Below are positions 14,163-23,887 of a stretch of 64,000 nt of DNA, in pieces. This DNA comes from Planctomycetota bacterium (GTDB lineage: Bacteria > Planctomycetota > Phycisphaerae > Sedimentisphaerales > Anaerobacaceae): positions 21,919 through 85,918 of the forward strand of contig VRUL01000004.1 in assembly GCA_019456145.1 (NCBI GenBank), given 5' to 3'. A program made the position numbers and the translations under genes. Numbering within the stretch: the first letter of the stretch is position 1; each line of letters begins with the position of its first letter. The notes under the pieces are model-generated. The model searched no databases and was not told where the DNA came from. It was given only the letters and a program-made list of their open reading frames with translations.

Positions 14163-14438
14163 TTAAAATGGAAGATCTTTCGCGTCTTCTTGTTTTTTAG
14201 CTTCCGGCTCTTCTTGCGATTTTGTATCCGGTTGGGATATTTTCTCGATTCGTTTTTCGGCTTTCTTTAGTATTGTCTGGCAATGCTGAATTAATGACAT
14301 CCCTCTTTCATACTGGGTGAGACTGTCCTGCAGAGGTATTTCGCCTTGTTCTATTTTGCCGACAATGCTTGTGAGTTCTTTAATCGCATCTTCAAAGCTC
14401 AGTTTGCTTATATTATCTTTTTTTCTTTTATCTACCAT
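14163..14438 (-). CDS. xseB: Exodeoxyribonuclease VII small subunit
   Basis: 91 residues with the XseB pattern LSFEDAIKELTSIVGKIEQGE, LQDSLTQYERGMSLIQHCQ and LKKAEKRIEKI, followed by a charged disordered tail. Several copies bind one XseA large subunit to form the nuclease that cuts single-stranded DNA into short acid-soluble oligonucleotides during repair. It lies 22 bp downstream of xseA in the same operon. Confidence 0.95.
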   Translation of the reverse strand: MVDKRKKDNISKLSFEDAIKELTSIVGKIEQGEIPLQDSLTQYERGMSLIQHCQTILKKAEKRIEKISQPDTKSQEEPEAKKQEDAKDLPF

Positions 14439-14460
14439 CTTTTCAAACCTTCACTTCTTT

Positions 14461-15741
14461 TTACTTTTTTGTGACCCTGCTTTCAATGAAATTTTCGTCT
14501 GTAAGTTCGGTATTCAACATATCTCCGATTTTTACATCTTTTATATGTCTTACTAATAAACCTGTCTTTTTGTTGGTAGTAATGCTATATCCCCGCTGCA
14601 AGATGGATTTTGGATTCAAGCCTGCCAGGCGGTTTGTCTGAGCGGTGAGCCGCAACCTGCGTTTGTTAATGATTTCCTTCATTGCCGCATTTGCCTGATT
14701 GAGCAGGTTATTCAAAATGACCGTTTTACTTGCTAAAAGCCGATGAGGCTCGATTGTTCTGATCTGTTCAGCGATTGCATACAAGGTATTACGTGTATCA
14801 GCCAATAGATGTTTAACTGAACTTTGGAGCCTGAAGCACAGCTCATCAGATTGCTGTTGCGAGTTGTGGACCATGAACTTGAGTTGAGATCCCAATCTTT
14901 TTTTGAAATTGTCTAAGCCCTCCAAAACATCCTGCATGTCCGGAACTGCTACAACGCCTGCTTTTGTCGGCGTCGATGCCCTGGCGTCGGCGACAAAGTC
15001 GGCGATTGTGGTGTCAACCTCGTGACCGACCGCACTGATGACAGGTATTTTGGAATCGAAAATTGCCCTGGCCAGGACTTCTTCATTGAAAGCCCACAAA
15101 TCCTCCAGCGAGCCGCCGCCTCTGCCGACGATTAGAATGTCGAGTTTGAGTTTTTTGTTACGTTTATTTACATCTCTGATTGCTGCTGCGATTTCCTCGG
15201 CTGCCCCTTCGCCCTGGACAGGGACCGGATAAAGGAACAATTCGGCAGGGGGCCAGCGGTTCTGAATGCTATCTTTTATATCGTGTACGGCTGCGCCGGA
15301 TTCACTTGTCAATATCCCGATTCTTTGCGGATACAGTGGCAGTGGCTTTTTGTGTTTTTCGTCAAACAAACCTTCTGCCTGGAGCCGTTTAACCATTTGC
15401 TCAAAGGCCAAATGAAGTGCCCCTATGCCGGCCGGCTGCATCGACTCAGCGTAGAACTGGTACTTGCCGTGCGGAGAATAAACCTCGATGTGACCTTTAG
15501 CAATTACTGCCAAACCGTTTTCCGGCTCGAATTTAATCCTGCTGAGACTGCTTTTCCAGCAAACACAGGGCAGCAGGGCGTTTTCATCTTTGAGGCCAAA
15601 ATATGCGTGTCCGCTGCGGGCGATACTCCAGTTGGTTATCTCGCCGGTAATGATCAGACGCGCGGGCAGATTATTTTCGAGAATCTCTTTGATTAACGAA
15701 TTGATCTGGCTGACTGTATATATTTTCGTTCTGTTTGACAT
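14461..15741 (-). CDS. xseA: Exodeoxyribonuclease VII large subunit
   Basis: 426 residues, normal length. The N-terminal OB-fold domain (about 5-100: TVSQINSLIKEILENNLPARL, WSIARSGHAYFGLKDE) is followed by the catalytic domain with the family signatures IGILTSESGAAVHDI, LIVGRGGGSLEDLWAFNEE and PVISAVGHEVDTTIADFVAD, then a long coiled coil, and a C-terminal segment with LNPKSILQRGYSI. It forms the ExoVII complex with the product of the next gene, xseB. Confidence 0.97.
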   Translation of the reverse strand: MSNRTKIYTVSQINSLIKEILENNLPARLIITGEITNWSIARSGHAYFGLKDENALLPCVCWKSSLSRIKFEPENGLAVIAKGHIEVYSPHGKYQFYAESMQPAGIGALHLAFEQMVKRLQAEGLFDEKHKKPLPLYPQRIGILTSESGAAVHDIKDSIQNRWPPAELFLYPVPVQGEGAAEEIAAAIRDVNKRNKKLKLDILIVGRGGGSLEDLWAFNEEVLARAIFDSKIPVISAVGHEVDTTIADFVADARASTPTKAGVVAVPDMQDVLEGLDNFKKRLGSQLKFMVHNSQQQSDELCFRLQSSVKHLLADTRNTLYAIAEQIRTIEPHRLLASKTVILNNLLNQANAAMKEIINKRRLRLTAQTNRLAGLNPKSILQRGYSITTNKKTGLLVRHIKDVKIGDMLNTELTDENFIESRVTKK

Positions 15742-15940
15742 ATTCCAAGGCCATTATACGCAGTCGCTTCAGATTATCAATCCCAATACAATAACAAAAA
15801 GGACTGCAAGCTCAATGCCTACAGACCATTTTATTATCATGATTATAAAAATGATTTTATCGACATTTACAGCGCAACAAATCATGTATTTTCAGCCATT
15901 CTTTACATTTTTAAAGTAAGGAACAACTAAAATGAAAAGA

Positions 15941-15979
15941 AAAAGCTGTGAGCGGCGAAAGCCGCTCACAGCTTTTCAA
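15941..15979. terminator. Strong bidirectional terminator with GAAA tetraloop
   Basis: A 16-bp perfect stem, AAAAGCTGTGAGCGGC (15941-15956) with GCCGCTCACAGCTTTT (15961-15976), closed by GAAA. It lies just past the 3' end of the subtilase gene (minus strand) and can serve that gene; A and T tracts at both ends permit either direction. The 15742-15940 stretch is otherwise empty. Confidence 0.85.
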
Positions 15980-15999
15980 TTTTCCAATATAACTATCCG

Positions 16000-18900
16000 T
16001 TACGGAGGACAGCCAACTCCCCACGAAGCAACCAGAATCTGGACGTCTATTGCAGTGATAAAGCCGTCATGGTTGAAATCGGCACACGCATCATAACCCC
16101 CCCAGGCAGCAAACAGCGCCTGCACATCTATCGCTGTGATAAAGCCGTCACAATTGTAATCACCATATTGATGACACGGGCAGCACCAGCAATCCGGTTT
16201 GCCGACAGAGAGCCACGTGGCGTAATCCGGATCAGTAGAGGGGAAGCATTCGGGCTCGGTGAACAACATGAATGACATGTCTTCGCTGTCGCCGTTCTGG
16301 TCATAAAGCTCGTTCCAGAACCATTGGCCTACAGCCGGGTCAAACCAACCGGCAACGGCATCATCGTTGTACACGTGCTGATGATTTGTCCAGCCCCAGG
16401 GATAGTTTGTGGGCAGCGGGTCTGTGTAAACCGCTACTACACTGAACCAGTAAACGTCGTTAACATCCTTTTGTAAGAACCAGTTGTCCTCGGGCAGCCG
16501 CACTGAGTAGCGGAAGACCGGTTCACGCCGCGCGTTGGCCTGACCAAAGGGGTGTTTGTCAAAACCAACCAGCACCTCGTCAAAATCATAGGCCCTGTAC
16601 TCCCAGATTATATCTTTGGGATGGCTATTTGACGTTGGGGTAGCCGGTACGTCGGTCCAGATGTTCAGCAGGAAGTAATCCGGCTTCGGCGGCTTTGCTA
16701 TTGTCGTATCCTCACATGCCTGGTATCTATAGCCGATATAGGAGCCCCACCATACCGCGGCCGTCACCGGTGTTGTTCGCTCACAGAGCCAATCATCGGC
16801 TACGAGACGGTTGAAGACAACCTCGGTTTTTGTTCTATCGGTTGTAAGCTCAAATGCCAGGTCCATAGATTCCCCGCCTAAAGGATGTAATGGCGGATAG
16901 CGGAGCTCTCTCCAATCAGAACCAATATACGGCGCTAGATGTGTAACCCAGGTTGCGTCATCATTGAAGTGCCCATCATTGAGGAGATCCCGTGTCTTCC
17001 AGCCAAACCTTGTGTCGGGATTCGGTGATAGCGGTTGTGCCTGAACCTCCAGCCAGTAAATGATCGGATTGTCAGTTGTGCCCTGCTGGGGGAATGGATT
17101 TCTCGGCAAGAAGTTGTACTTGTATACTCCCATGTGATCGTTGGGGAAATATTGGTCAATGCAAGGTATATAGTAGCTCTCCGGTACCATTGCCGGAATC
17201 GTCTCAACGGTGAAGTCACCAGCAGCGAATTGCTCCGACCACAGAATATTTCCGGGCATACTGTAACTATTAGGATTAAGGGGATCGGCGGGAATATCCT
17301 CATGAATGCTCAGCGTGAAATTCACCATGAGCGGGTCGCCGTTAGGCGGTTCGTCGAGCCGCCACGAGCCGTAGACGTGAATGTCGTCAATCGTTTCGGT
17401 TGTGGTGCAAGGGAAGTCATCCGCAAGAATCTGCGGGCATACCATCGTCTCAAGGGTTGCGTCTACGTCAATACCCAAATCGCTCAGGTCCGGCAGCTGG
17501 GCCCACTTGATCACGTTCTCTGTGGTTGTTATCACATTGGCCGTGGACAACTCATCCTCATAATGCGGCCAGTTGCGGATACCCGTGAAGGGCTGTTCCC
17601 ACTTAATGTAGTTCGGATCTGTATCAAGCTCAAAGGCTACATCGTAGCTTTGGCCCTGAAATTCAATCGGATTGATTATACTTGGGTCAAGTATCGTACC
17701 AGGCAGGAGGTCTCCGTCGGTGGTGAAAGTTACGGCATCGTCCATCCAATGCCAGGGACGTGTCTTCCAACCCCACATAAAGGGGATTTGGGTAGCGCCG
17801 GGATAAGCCGCTACAATGCTGACCCAGAAGATATTGTCCTTTGTTTGGTCGATAAAATCATTCTGCCAGAATACCTCAGATGGTTCAAAATCAACATAAT
17901 ACTGGAAGCAGGTTTCTATGGTTAAAGCCGGGTTGAGCGGAAACATATCTAAACCAGACCACTCCACTTGCACACGACTGTTGGGTACCCGAATCTGCCA
18001 TAACAGTATCTCCGGGTAGCTATAAAGAGCACCAATACCGGCCGGAACGTTGCTCCAGAAATTGATAAGCCAGTAGTCCGGATCCGGCGCAGGTGGGTCA
18101 GAACCTAACCAGCCGACATAAGAACCCCACCAGTGCAGCGATGTAACCGGCATACTGCCTAAGCACCGGAAATCGTCCGCAACGACTTTCATCTGGGGAC
18201 CCGCTCCGGCAGATTGGATCAAATAAGATGGTTCGTCCCAACCGCAGTAAAGCGGTGCACCGTGCCTCGGTTCGATTTCGATAGGCGGCTGAGACCATTT
18301 CAGATGCTCTGCCGGCGGCTTGGGCGTTCTTTCCTTGGTAGTCAGCTCAAAGGCGAGGTCCCAGGAATCAGCCGGGCCCGGCCAGAAGATTGGCTCGCCG
18401 AAAATGTACGAACTGCCCAATATAGGCGAGGTGGGATTAAAGATGCGTACTGCATCATCCGGTGCCCGCGAATTCAGGTCACGTAGTCGTGTCTTCCAGC
18501 CCCACGGGTGTTGCACTATAGTTCCCGTAGGATACTTGGCAGCGATACTAATCCAGTAGATGTTGTTGCCGGGTCCCTGTTCGAACCACTCTGGCTCAGG
18601 AAGGTCTTGCTCAAACTTGAAGCAGGCCTCTGGTGGCGCGAGTGGATCGCGCGGGTCGATGTCCCATCCGACGAACACGCTGTTGAAGTCATTACAGTCA
18701 GTCTCCCAGATGACTACGCCGGGATGGCTGAATAAGATATCCGGGTCTGTATCGGCACCGGCAGGAACATCCGTCCAGATGGCGATGTGGAACGAATCCG
18801 GCACCACCGAAGGCTTGCCCTCACAAGACCATCCGAGGTACGAACCCCACCAATGAATGTCCGATACAGGTTCGTCGGTATTGCAGAACCAATCGTCGGC

Positions 18901-21678
18901 AGCTATCTGATTCCAGGTATAGACCGAAACTTCATTCCAGCCGTCGTATGCCTCCGGCGTATAAGGCTCGGGTGGCTGAGACCACTTGACATACCCCTGT
19001 GATGCCACGGTGCTTGTTATAGCAAAGGCCATATCGCTGCTAGTATCTGCCGGCCAAAGGATGGGTTGCCAGGGGGCGGACAATGGTGGTTCGATCCGCT
19101 GCACTGCCGGGCAGAGGATTGGAGTTGTGCTTCTTCCGGCTTCCTGCCATCGCCATATTGCGGGAATCAACGGATCCATCGCAAATGCGGCAATGTCGAG
19201 CCAATAAAACTTGTCAATCTCTTGTGGGAATGGAGTAACAAGGTCGTATTCGTAGAGGTATATCTTGCTTCCATCACTATTAATCACGCCGGTGTCAATC
19301 TCGGTCAGTGCGGTAAAGGGAACATCGACTCCCCAGACTTCACTGGTTTCCGGTAGGCATGCAGCAAACGGGAAGGGATTGTGAATGCTCAGGTGGAAGC
19401 GGCGGATACCGGAACCTCGCATTTCGTTTCCGAGTAAATCTAATTCATAGTTGCCGTACCAGTGCAGGTCGGTTACGAGCCCGCCGTTACACCTCCAATC
19501 GTCTGCTATGGTTATAGACGTGTAGCCCGATACTGCGCTCTGGGAGTCGTGGCAGTAAACACCTGGCAACTGTTTATTTGGCGGCTGCTCCCACTTGTTA
19601 GTCGTTGTAACCGTTTGTGCGGTCAGTTCAAAGGCCATGTCCCAGGATTGGCTCGGATCAGGCCAGTAAATCGGCTTGCCGTCTAAATACTTATCCCCGA
19701 TTTTGGGATTTGTGGGTTTGCGTATTATAACGGCGTCATCGTTGAACATTCGCGGGCGTGTCTTCCAGCCCCACGGGTTGTCGACAGTCGCGCCGGCAGG
19801 ATACTGGGCTGCAATACTAATCCAGTATATGTTTGGTGTCCCATCCGGATTAGTACGCTGGTAGAAGAATTCTGCATCAGTCAAAAACTGTTCGAAATAG
19901 AAGCAGGCCTCATAGCACTTTGTCCGCGGGTCATAGTCCCAGCCGACGAAGTTGGATGTGAAGTTGAAGCAGTCGATTTCCCAGACGACCTCATTGGGAT
20001 GGCTGAACGAATCTGGTACACTAGGATTCGCCGGCACATCGGTCCAGATGGTGATATGAAAGCTTGTCGGCATCTGGGGTGGTCGGGCATCATTCCAGTT
20101 CTTGAAGGAGCCCCACCAGTGAATGTCTGTCACCGGGTCATCGTTATCACACAACCAATCGTCCGCAACAATCTGGTTGCTGTCATATATTGAATCCTCA
20201 TTCCATCCGTAATAAAGGTTGTCCGGTGTGATGGGTATCGGGGGCTGGGACCACTTGATCCCCTCAGGGACCGGTACAATTGCGTTTATCGCCCCAAGTG
20301 CGTCCACTCGTATCGGGTTTGGAGACGTTGAGCAATCGTCGACGGTGGAAACGCCTGTATTTTTCATAATCTGTACTATCTGATCAGGCGTTAGCGAGAT
20401 GTTATTGCTGTCAGCTTTCTGGCACATCAGTGCCGCGACGCCTGCACAGTGCGGTGAGGCTTGAGATGTCCCCGTATAGGTGCTCGTGCCGCCGCCCATA
20501 CCCGGTGCGGTAATACGGCGTCCGGGCGCAGCAAGTTCATTACAACCGCTGCGGTTGGAAAAACACGTTATTTTGTCGCCGGCTGTAGTGGCATCGAAGC
20601 AGTTACCGAAAGAAGTGCCGTAAGCGCCTTGGTATGTGCCGACATCGGGCTCCCGGCCCAGGTCCTGGTCGTAGACGGCAGCAACGGCCGTCGCCGCCGA
20701 CAGGCATGCAGGGCTGCTCATCGAGGTGCAAGAGCCGCGGTTGCCGCTGGAAGCAAAAGTCACTATACCGGCGTTCTTTGCCGCCTGGAGGGACGTCTGC
20801 AAAAGTTGGGTGAACGCGTCTACATTATCGCAGGGACACTGGGTGTAAAGTGTAAAGGTGCCCAAACTCATATTGATGGCGCAAAGGTTGTTATAGTTAT
20901 TCTTGTTGGTTACCACATAATCAACGCCTTTCGCCCAGTCGCTGACCCAACCATTGGCATCCACACCTAACACCTTAACTGCAAGGATATTAGCATCGGG
21001 AGCGACTCCCACAGATGAAACCACTCCCTTGGATGTGATAATCCCGGAAACGTTTGTGCCGTGGCCGTGGTCGTCTTCGGCCCCCGGACCTGTGTACCCG
21101 CCCTGGCTCAAAAAGAAATACCATCCCGAAGCCAGGTCGTCGGAAAGGTCGTTGTGATTACTGTCGATACCTGTATCCAGGACCGCGACAGTTATCCCTT
21201 CCCCGGTGTAACCCGCAGTGTGCACATCATCTGCGTTAATGAAAGGAACACTGACATTCAAATGACCGTATCCCATAGCATCGGGACCTACTGATATGAC
21301 CTCGGGGTCTGCTACGAGCTTGGCCAGTCCGACGGCAGTTATACGGCCCGTCATGGCCGCGAAATTCTCGTACTTATAAGCAGGAGTGAATTCCCCAGGT
21401 GCAAGCTTCTCCAGGACGCGGTTCTGGACTTGCCTCACTGCCTCCGGTCGTATCTTCGAGGTTGCTTCCTCTGGCACAACGGATTTCAGTATCACTATAA
21501 CGTACGCCTGCCCGTTGGCACTGTTCTGAAGCTCGGCATAGACTGCCGGGTCCGGTAGTTTATTGCCGGGAACTTCATTGCCATTTGATGCGCGTGCTCT
21601 CGCAGGCGCGATTCCTGCCAGCAGCAACAATGCCAGCACAATCAGTAAGAATTGAAATTTTGTTTTTAGCCTTTTCAT
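16000..21678 (-). CDS. Giant secreted subtilisin-like protease with repeated domains and dockerin tail
   Basis: 1,892 residues from the ATG at 21678 (GAGGA upstream; an ATG six codons earlier is less likely). Signal peptide about 1-30, an I9-type propeptide (about 55-133), and an S8 subtilase domain (about 150-430) with Asp168 (AVLDTG), His206 (HGHGT), Asn313 and Ser405 (GTSQASPH), so it should be active. After it come six copies of a ~200-residue unit marked by KWxQPP near its start, then ADDWxC and HWWGSY; each is probably a beta-sandwich. The C-terminus has two dockerin-like loops (DYNCDGFITAIDVQ, DFNHDGFITAIDVQ). It is exported and probably digests protein outside the cell. It is followed by the strong hairpin at 15941-15976. 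Confidence 0.92.
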   Translation of the reverse strand: MKRLKTKFQFLLIVLALLLLAGIAPARARASNGNEVPGNKLPDPAVYAELQNSANGQAYVIVILKSVVPEEATSKIRPEAVRQVQNRVLEKLAPGEFTPAYKYENFAAMTGRITAVGLAKLVADPEVISVGPDAMGYGHLNVSVPFINADDVHTAGYTGEGITVAVLDTGIDSNHNDLSDDLASGWYFFLSQGGYTGPGAEDDHGHGTNVSGIITSKGVVSSVGVAPDANILAVKVLGVDANGWVSDWAKGVDYVVTNKNNYNNLCAINMSLGTFTLYTQCPCDNVDAFTQLLQTSLQAAKNAGIVTFASSGNRGSCTSMSSPACLSAATAVAAVYDQDLGREPDVGTYQGAYGTSFGNCFDATTAGDKITCFSNRSGCNELAAPGRRITAPGMGGGTSTYTGTSQASPHCAGVAALMCQKADSNNISLTPDQIVQIMKNTGVSTVDDCSTSPNPIRVDALGAINAIVPVPEGIKWSQPPIPITPDNLYYGWNEDSIYDSNQIVADDWLCDNDDPVTDIHWWGSFKNWNDARPPQMPTSFHITIWTDVPANPSVPDSFSHPNEVVWEIDCFNFTSNFVGWDYDPRTKCYEACFYFEQFLTDAEFFYQRTNPDGTPNIYWISIAAQYPAGATVDNPWGWKTRPRMFNDDAVIIRKPTNPKIGDKYLDGKPIYWPDPSQSWDMAFELTAQTVTTTNKWEQPPNKQLPGVYCHDSQSAVSGYTSITIADDWRCNGGLVTDLHWYGNYELDLLGNEMRGSGIRRFHLSIHNPFPFAACLPETSEVWGVDVPFTALTEIDTGVINSDGSKIYLYEYDLVTPFPQEIDKFYWLDIAAFAMDPLIPAIWRWQEAGRSTTPILCPAVQRIEPPLSAPWQPILWPADTSSDMAFAITSTVASQGYVKWSQPPEPYTPEAYDGWNEVSVYTWNQIAADDWFCNTDEPVSDIHWWGSYLGWSCEGKPSVVPDSFHIAIWTDVPAGADTDPDILFSHPGVVIWETDCNDFNSVFVGWDIDPRDPLAPPEACFKFEQDLPEPEWFEQGPGNNIYWISIAAKYPTGTIVQHPWGWKTRLRDLNSRAPDDAVRIFNPTSPILGSSYIFGEPIFWPGPADSWDLAFELTTKERTPKPPAEHLKWSQPPIEIEPRHGAPLYCGWDEPSYLIQSAGAGPQMKVVADDFRCLGSMPVTSLHWWGSYVGWLGSDPPAPDPDYWLINFWSNVPAGIGALYSYPEILLWQIRVPNSRVQVEWSGLDMFPLNPALTIETCFQYYVDFEPSEVFWQNDFIDQTKDNIFWVSIVAAYPGATQIPFMWGWKTRPWHWMDDAVTFTTDGDLLPGTILDPSIINPIEFQGQSYDVAFELDTDPNYIKWEQPFTGIRNWPHYEDELSTANVITTTENVIKWAQLPDLSDLGIDVDATLETMVCPQILADDFPCTTTETIDDIHVYGSWRLDEPPNGDPLMVNFTLSIHEDIPADPLNPNSYSMPGNILWSEQFAAGDFTVETIPAMVPESYYIPCIDQYFPNDHMGVYKYNFLPRNPFPQQGTTDNPIIYWLEVQAQPLSPNPDTRFGWKTRDLLNDGHFNDDATWVTHLAPYIGSDWRELRYPPLHPLGGESMDLAFELTTDRTKTEVVFNRLVADDWLCERTTPVTAAVWWGSYIGYRYQACEDTTIAKPPKPDYFLLNIWTDVPATPTSNSHPKDIIWEYRAYDFDEVLVGFDKHPFGQANARREPVFRYSVRLPEDNWFLQKDVNDVYWFSVVAVYTDPLPTNYPWGWTNHQHVYNDDAVAGWFDPAVGQWFWNELYDQNGDSEDMSFMLFTEPECFPSTDPDYATWLSVGKPDCWCCPCHQYGDYNCDGFITAIDVQALFAAWGGYDACADFNHDGFITAIDVQILVASWGVGCPP

Positions 21679-22297
21679 AATGAAATCCTCTAACAAAAAT
21701 TTTTATAATTTTCCCCTGCGGCGGTAGCCGCTGATTTTCTTTTCGCTATTGATATAGGGAGTTTGTTTGGGGTTTGAAAGTTGAAATGACAGAAGCAACG
21801 ATGTTAGCACGTTACCACTCCTCAATTAAAAATAAACCATTCTATATGCTACTGTGTTATTTCTTTCAGGTCAAGAAAAATATAGCAAGAAACTTAAAAT
21901 TTATAGCAAGAAAATCACAGGTTTATAAGTAAGCGAGATTTTTATGACTTTTATAAACTATTGCAGGATCAGGTTTTATACGTTTGTAGTTTGATACTTC
22001 TATCTATGCGTCTGTGGCCTTTTCAGTAAGTGACTTAACCAGCCGGACCGTGTATATTTTCTTTTTATTCGGCTTTTTCAGACAAAAAACTCCAATCTTA
22101 GTTTCTTAGTTTGTTTTTTCCAACAGTTGAAGATAAACGTATATTTCCCATAATTAATGCCCAATTAATACTGATATCGGCATAAATAAGAGGCTGCGAG
22201 TGGGAATTACTCACAGCCTGCTTGTTGAAAGTCTAATATTCCACTTTTTAAGCGGCATTGGCCGAGCAATTGGCGTCGAAAGAAACGCGGAGTGCTG
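21679..22297. other. Intergenic stretch with one hairpin
   Basis: About 620 bp. The only clear structure is an 11-bp inverted repeat, AGGCTGCGAGT (22191-22201) and ACTCACAGCCT (22209-22219), with one mismatch, about 80 bp past the end of the next minus-strand gene and a likely terminator for it. The rest shows no gene or RNA. Confidence 0.5.
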
Positions 22298-23701
22298 CTA
22301 TTGAACTAACACCGCCCAATATCCTTGCGATGGACACCGTAATGTTAGTTTGCTCTTACCTTCTACGCGTTGAGAGTCCAGCCATCGGGACTTCATTATA
22401 TCCAGCCACCGGGCGACAGCCGGTTTTTTCAGCTTGCTGATATCGAGGGTGACTTCACCGCCATTTGGGAAATAGACAGCATATTCGGCGCCCGGATTTG
22501 CCAGACAGTAAGCCTCGTTTGGTTTTCTGTTCGAAAGCAAATCGTTGCCAGGTGCACACGTGAATATATCCATCTTATCTGTAAGCAGACGCATACTCCG
22601 GATATTCGCCTGCGCCTTTTTACCCAGCCCCAACCCCGAAGTTGGACGGTGGAAACGAGATGATGCCATCCCGCCGAGGATATTCCGCCAGAACCGCTCC
22701 ATACCATCCCTGTCGTTGCCGAACCGCCCGTACTCATCAGCCCCGTAGATTTTCACGTTGTTCAGCGGGCGAACGTTTTCAGCTATTCGTGCTCGCTGAC
22801 GCTTTGCATTATCCCAGTGCTTTTGCCCTTTTTGATGGTTGTTCTGCGAGATGTCTACAAACGAATAGATTTGAGGATGGTCAAATGTCGCGTTATGCAT
22901 CGAATGGCCCAGGTCCCACTTGTCCCACATCTCCGTGGTGTGAACGCGCAGGCCCGCCGCCTTGGCCTTGGCCTTGATGTATTGCGACCAGTACTTGCCC
23001 CATTGCGGCGTTACTGACGTTTCGTTGTCCATGCAGTAGAGGACATTACCGAACTTAAGTGAGTAGGAAAGCATTTTGTCGACGAACCGCCACTGGAACT
23101 TGAGCACGGTTTTCTGGTTGCTTTCGGCCGGGACCGACCAAAAGAAATTGTTCTCACAGCGGATGGGGTGGCTGTTGACCTGTTCGGGCAGAGAAGTTTG
23201 CGCCGCGGTGTAGTTGATATTGTTCTTTGGGTTGAAAGGATTGACCGCCCAGTTGTCCCGATAGTAGTCAAACGTTGCCCAAATCTCAATCTGGACGATG
23301 ATGTCACGTTCTTGCGTCCATTTCAGCATATTTTCAAAACGGTTCCAGTATTCGTCGTTCCACTGATTGAGGTCATACTTTCCATTGGCGAGTTTCTTGA
23401 ATGGATGGACCTCAAAATCTTTGTCGTTTCGTGAGCTCATGGTGTTACGGATGTAGTTGCCGCCCACCGACTTGAGAAGGTCGAGATGGTCTTTCAGGTC
23501 GGGAATTTGAAAGAGGCTGTCGTCGACGCTTCCCCCAAGCAAAAGCACTGGCTTGCCTTTATATTGCCAATAGGCTGGATTTCTCCCGTAAATTTCTATT
23601 TTCTTTTTCGGTTCCGTCAGAGCCTGGGCCGAAAAAGGCCACACCGTCAGGACTGCAAATACTATCAGCAATAATTTTAATTCTGTCTTACAACTTCCCA
23701 T
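22298..23701 (-). CDS. Secreted glycoside-hydrolase-like TIM-barrel protein
   Basis: 467 residues from the ATG at 23701, placed after AAGGAGATATT and starting the signal peptide (MGSCKTELKLLLIVFAVLTV); an ATG 28 codons upstream lacks support. The mature protein looks like a (beta/alpha)8 glycosidase of the cellulase-like/DUF4038-type group: GKPVLLLGGSVDDSLF, GGNYIRNTMSSR, WNRFENMLKWTQERDIIVQI, VLYCMDNETS (an Asn-Glu pair that fits the acid/base position), IYGADEYGRF and a late beta domain (YAVYFPNGGEVTLDIS). It probably acts on plant or algal polysaccharide; the exact family is uncertain. It is transcribed alone. Confidence 0.7.
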   Translation of the reverse strand: MGSCKTELKLLLIVFAVLTVWPFSAQALTEPKKKIEIYGRNPAYWQYKGKPVLLLGGSVDDSLFQIPDLKDHLDLLKSVGGNYIRNTMSSRNDKDFEVHPFKKLANGKYDLNQWNDEYWNRFENMLKWTQERDIIVQIEIWATFDYYRDNWAVNPFNPKNNINYTAAQTSLPEQVNSHPIRCENNFFWSVPAESNQKTVLKFQWRFVDKMLSYSLKFGNVLYCMDNETSVTPQWGKYWSQYIKAKAKAAGLRVHTTEMWDKWDLGHSMHNATFDHPQIYSFVDISQNNHQKGQKHWDNAKRQRARIAENVRPLNNVKIYGADEYGRFGNDRDGMERFWRNILGGMASSRFHRPTSGLGLGKKAQANIRSMRLLTDKMDIFTCAPGNDLLSNRKPNEAYCLANPGAEYAVYFPNGGEVTLDISKLKKPAVARWLDIMKSRWLDSQRVEGKSKLTLRCPSQGYWAVLVQ

Positions 23702-23887
23702 AATATCTCCTTCTAATGGCCAGTATGACAATAATATGTGTTTTTCTACTCTGTGGATTATAAATCCAAAACCGTCAATCATCAATTACCAATCCCAGGA
23801 TTCGAGATTCTGTTAATTGTCTTGATTTCCGTGTCTTGATTTGATACAATGTTGATATTAATAATAGCTTAACTTGGAGGAGGGTAG

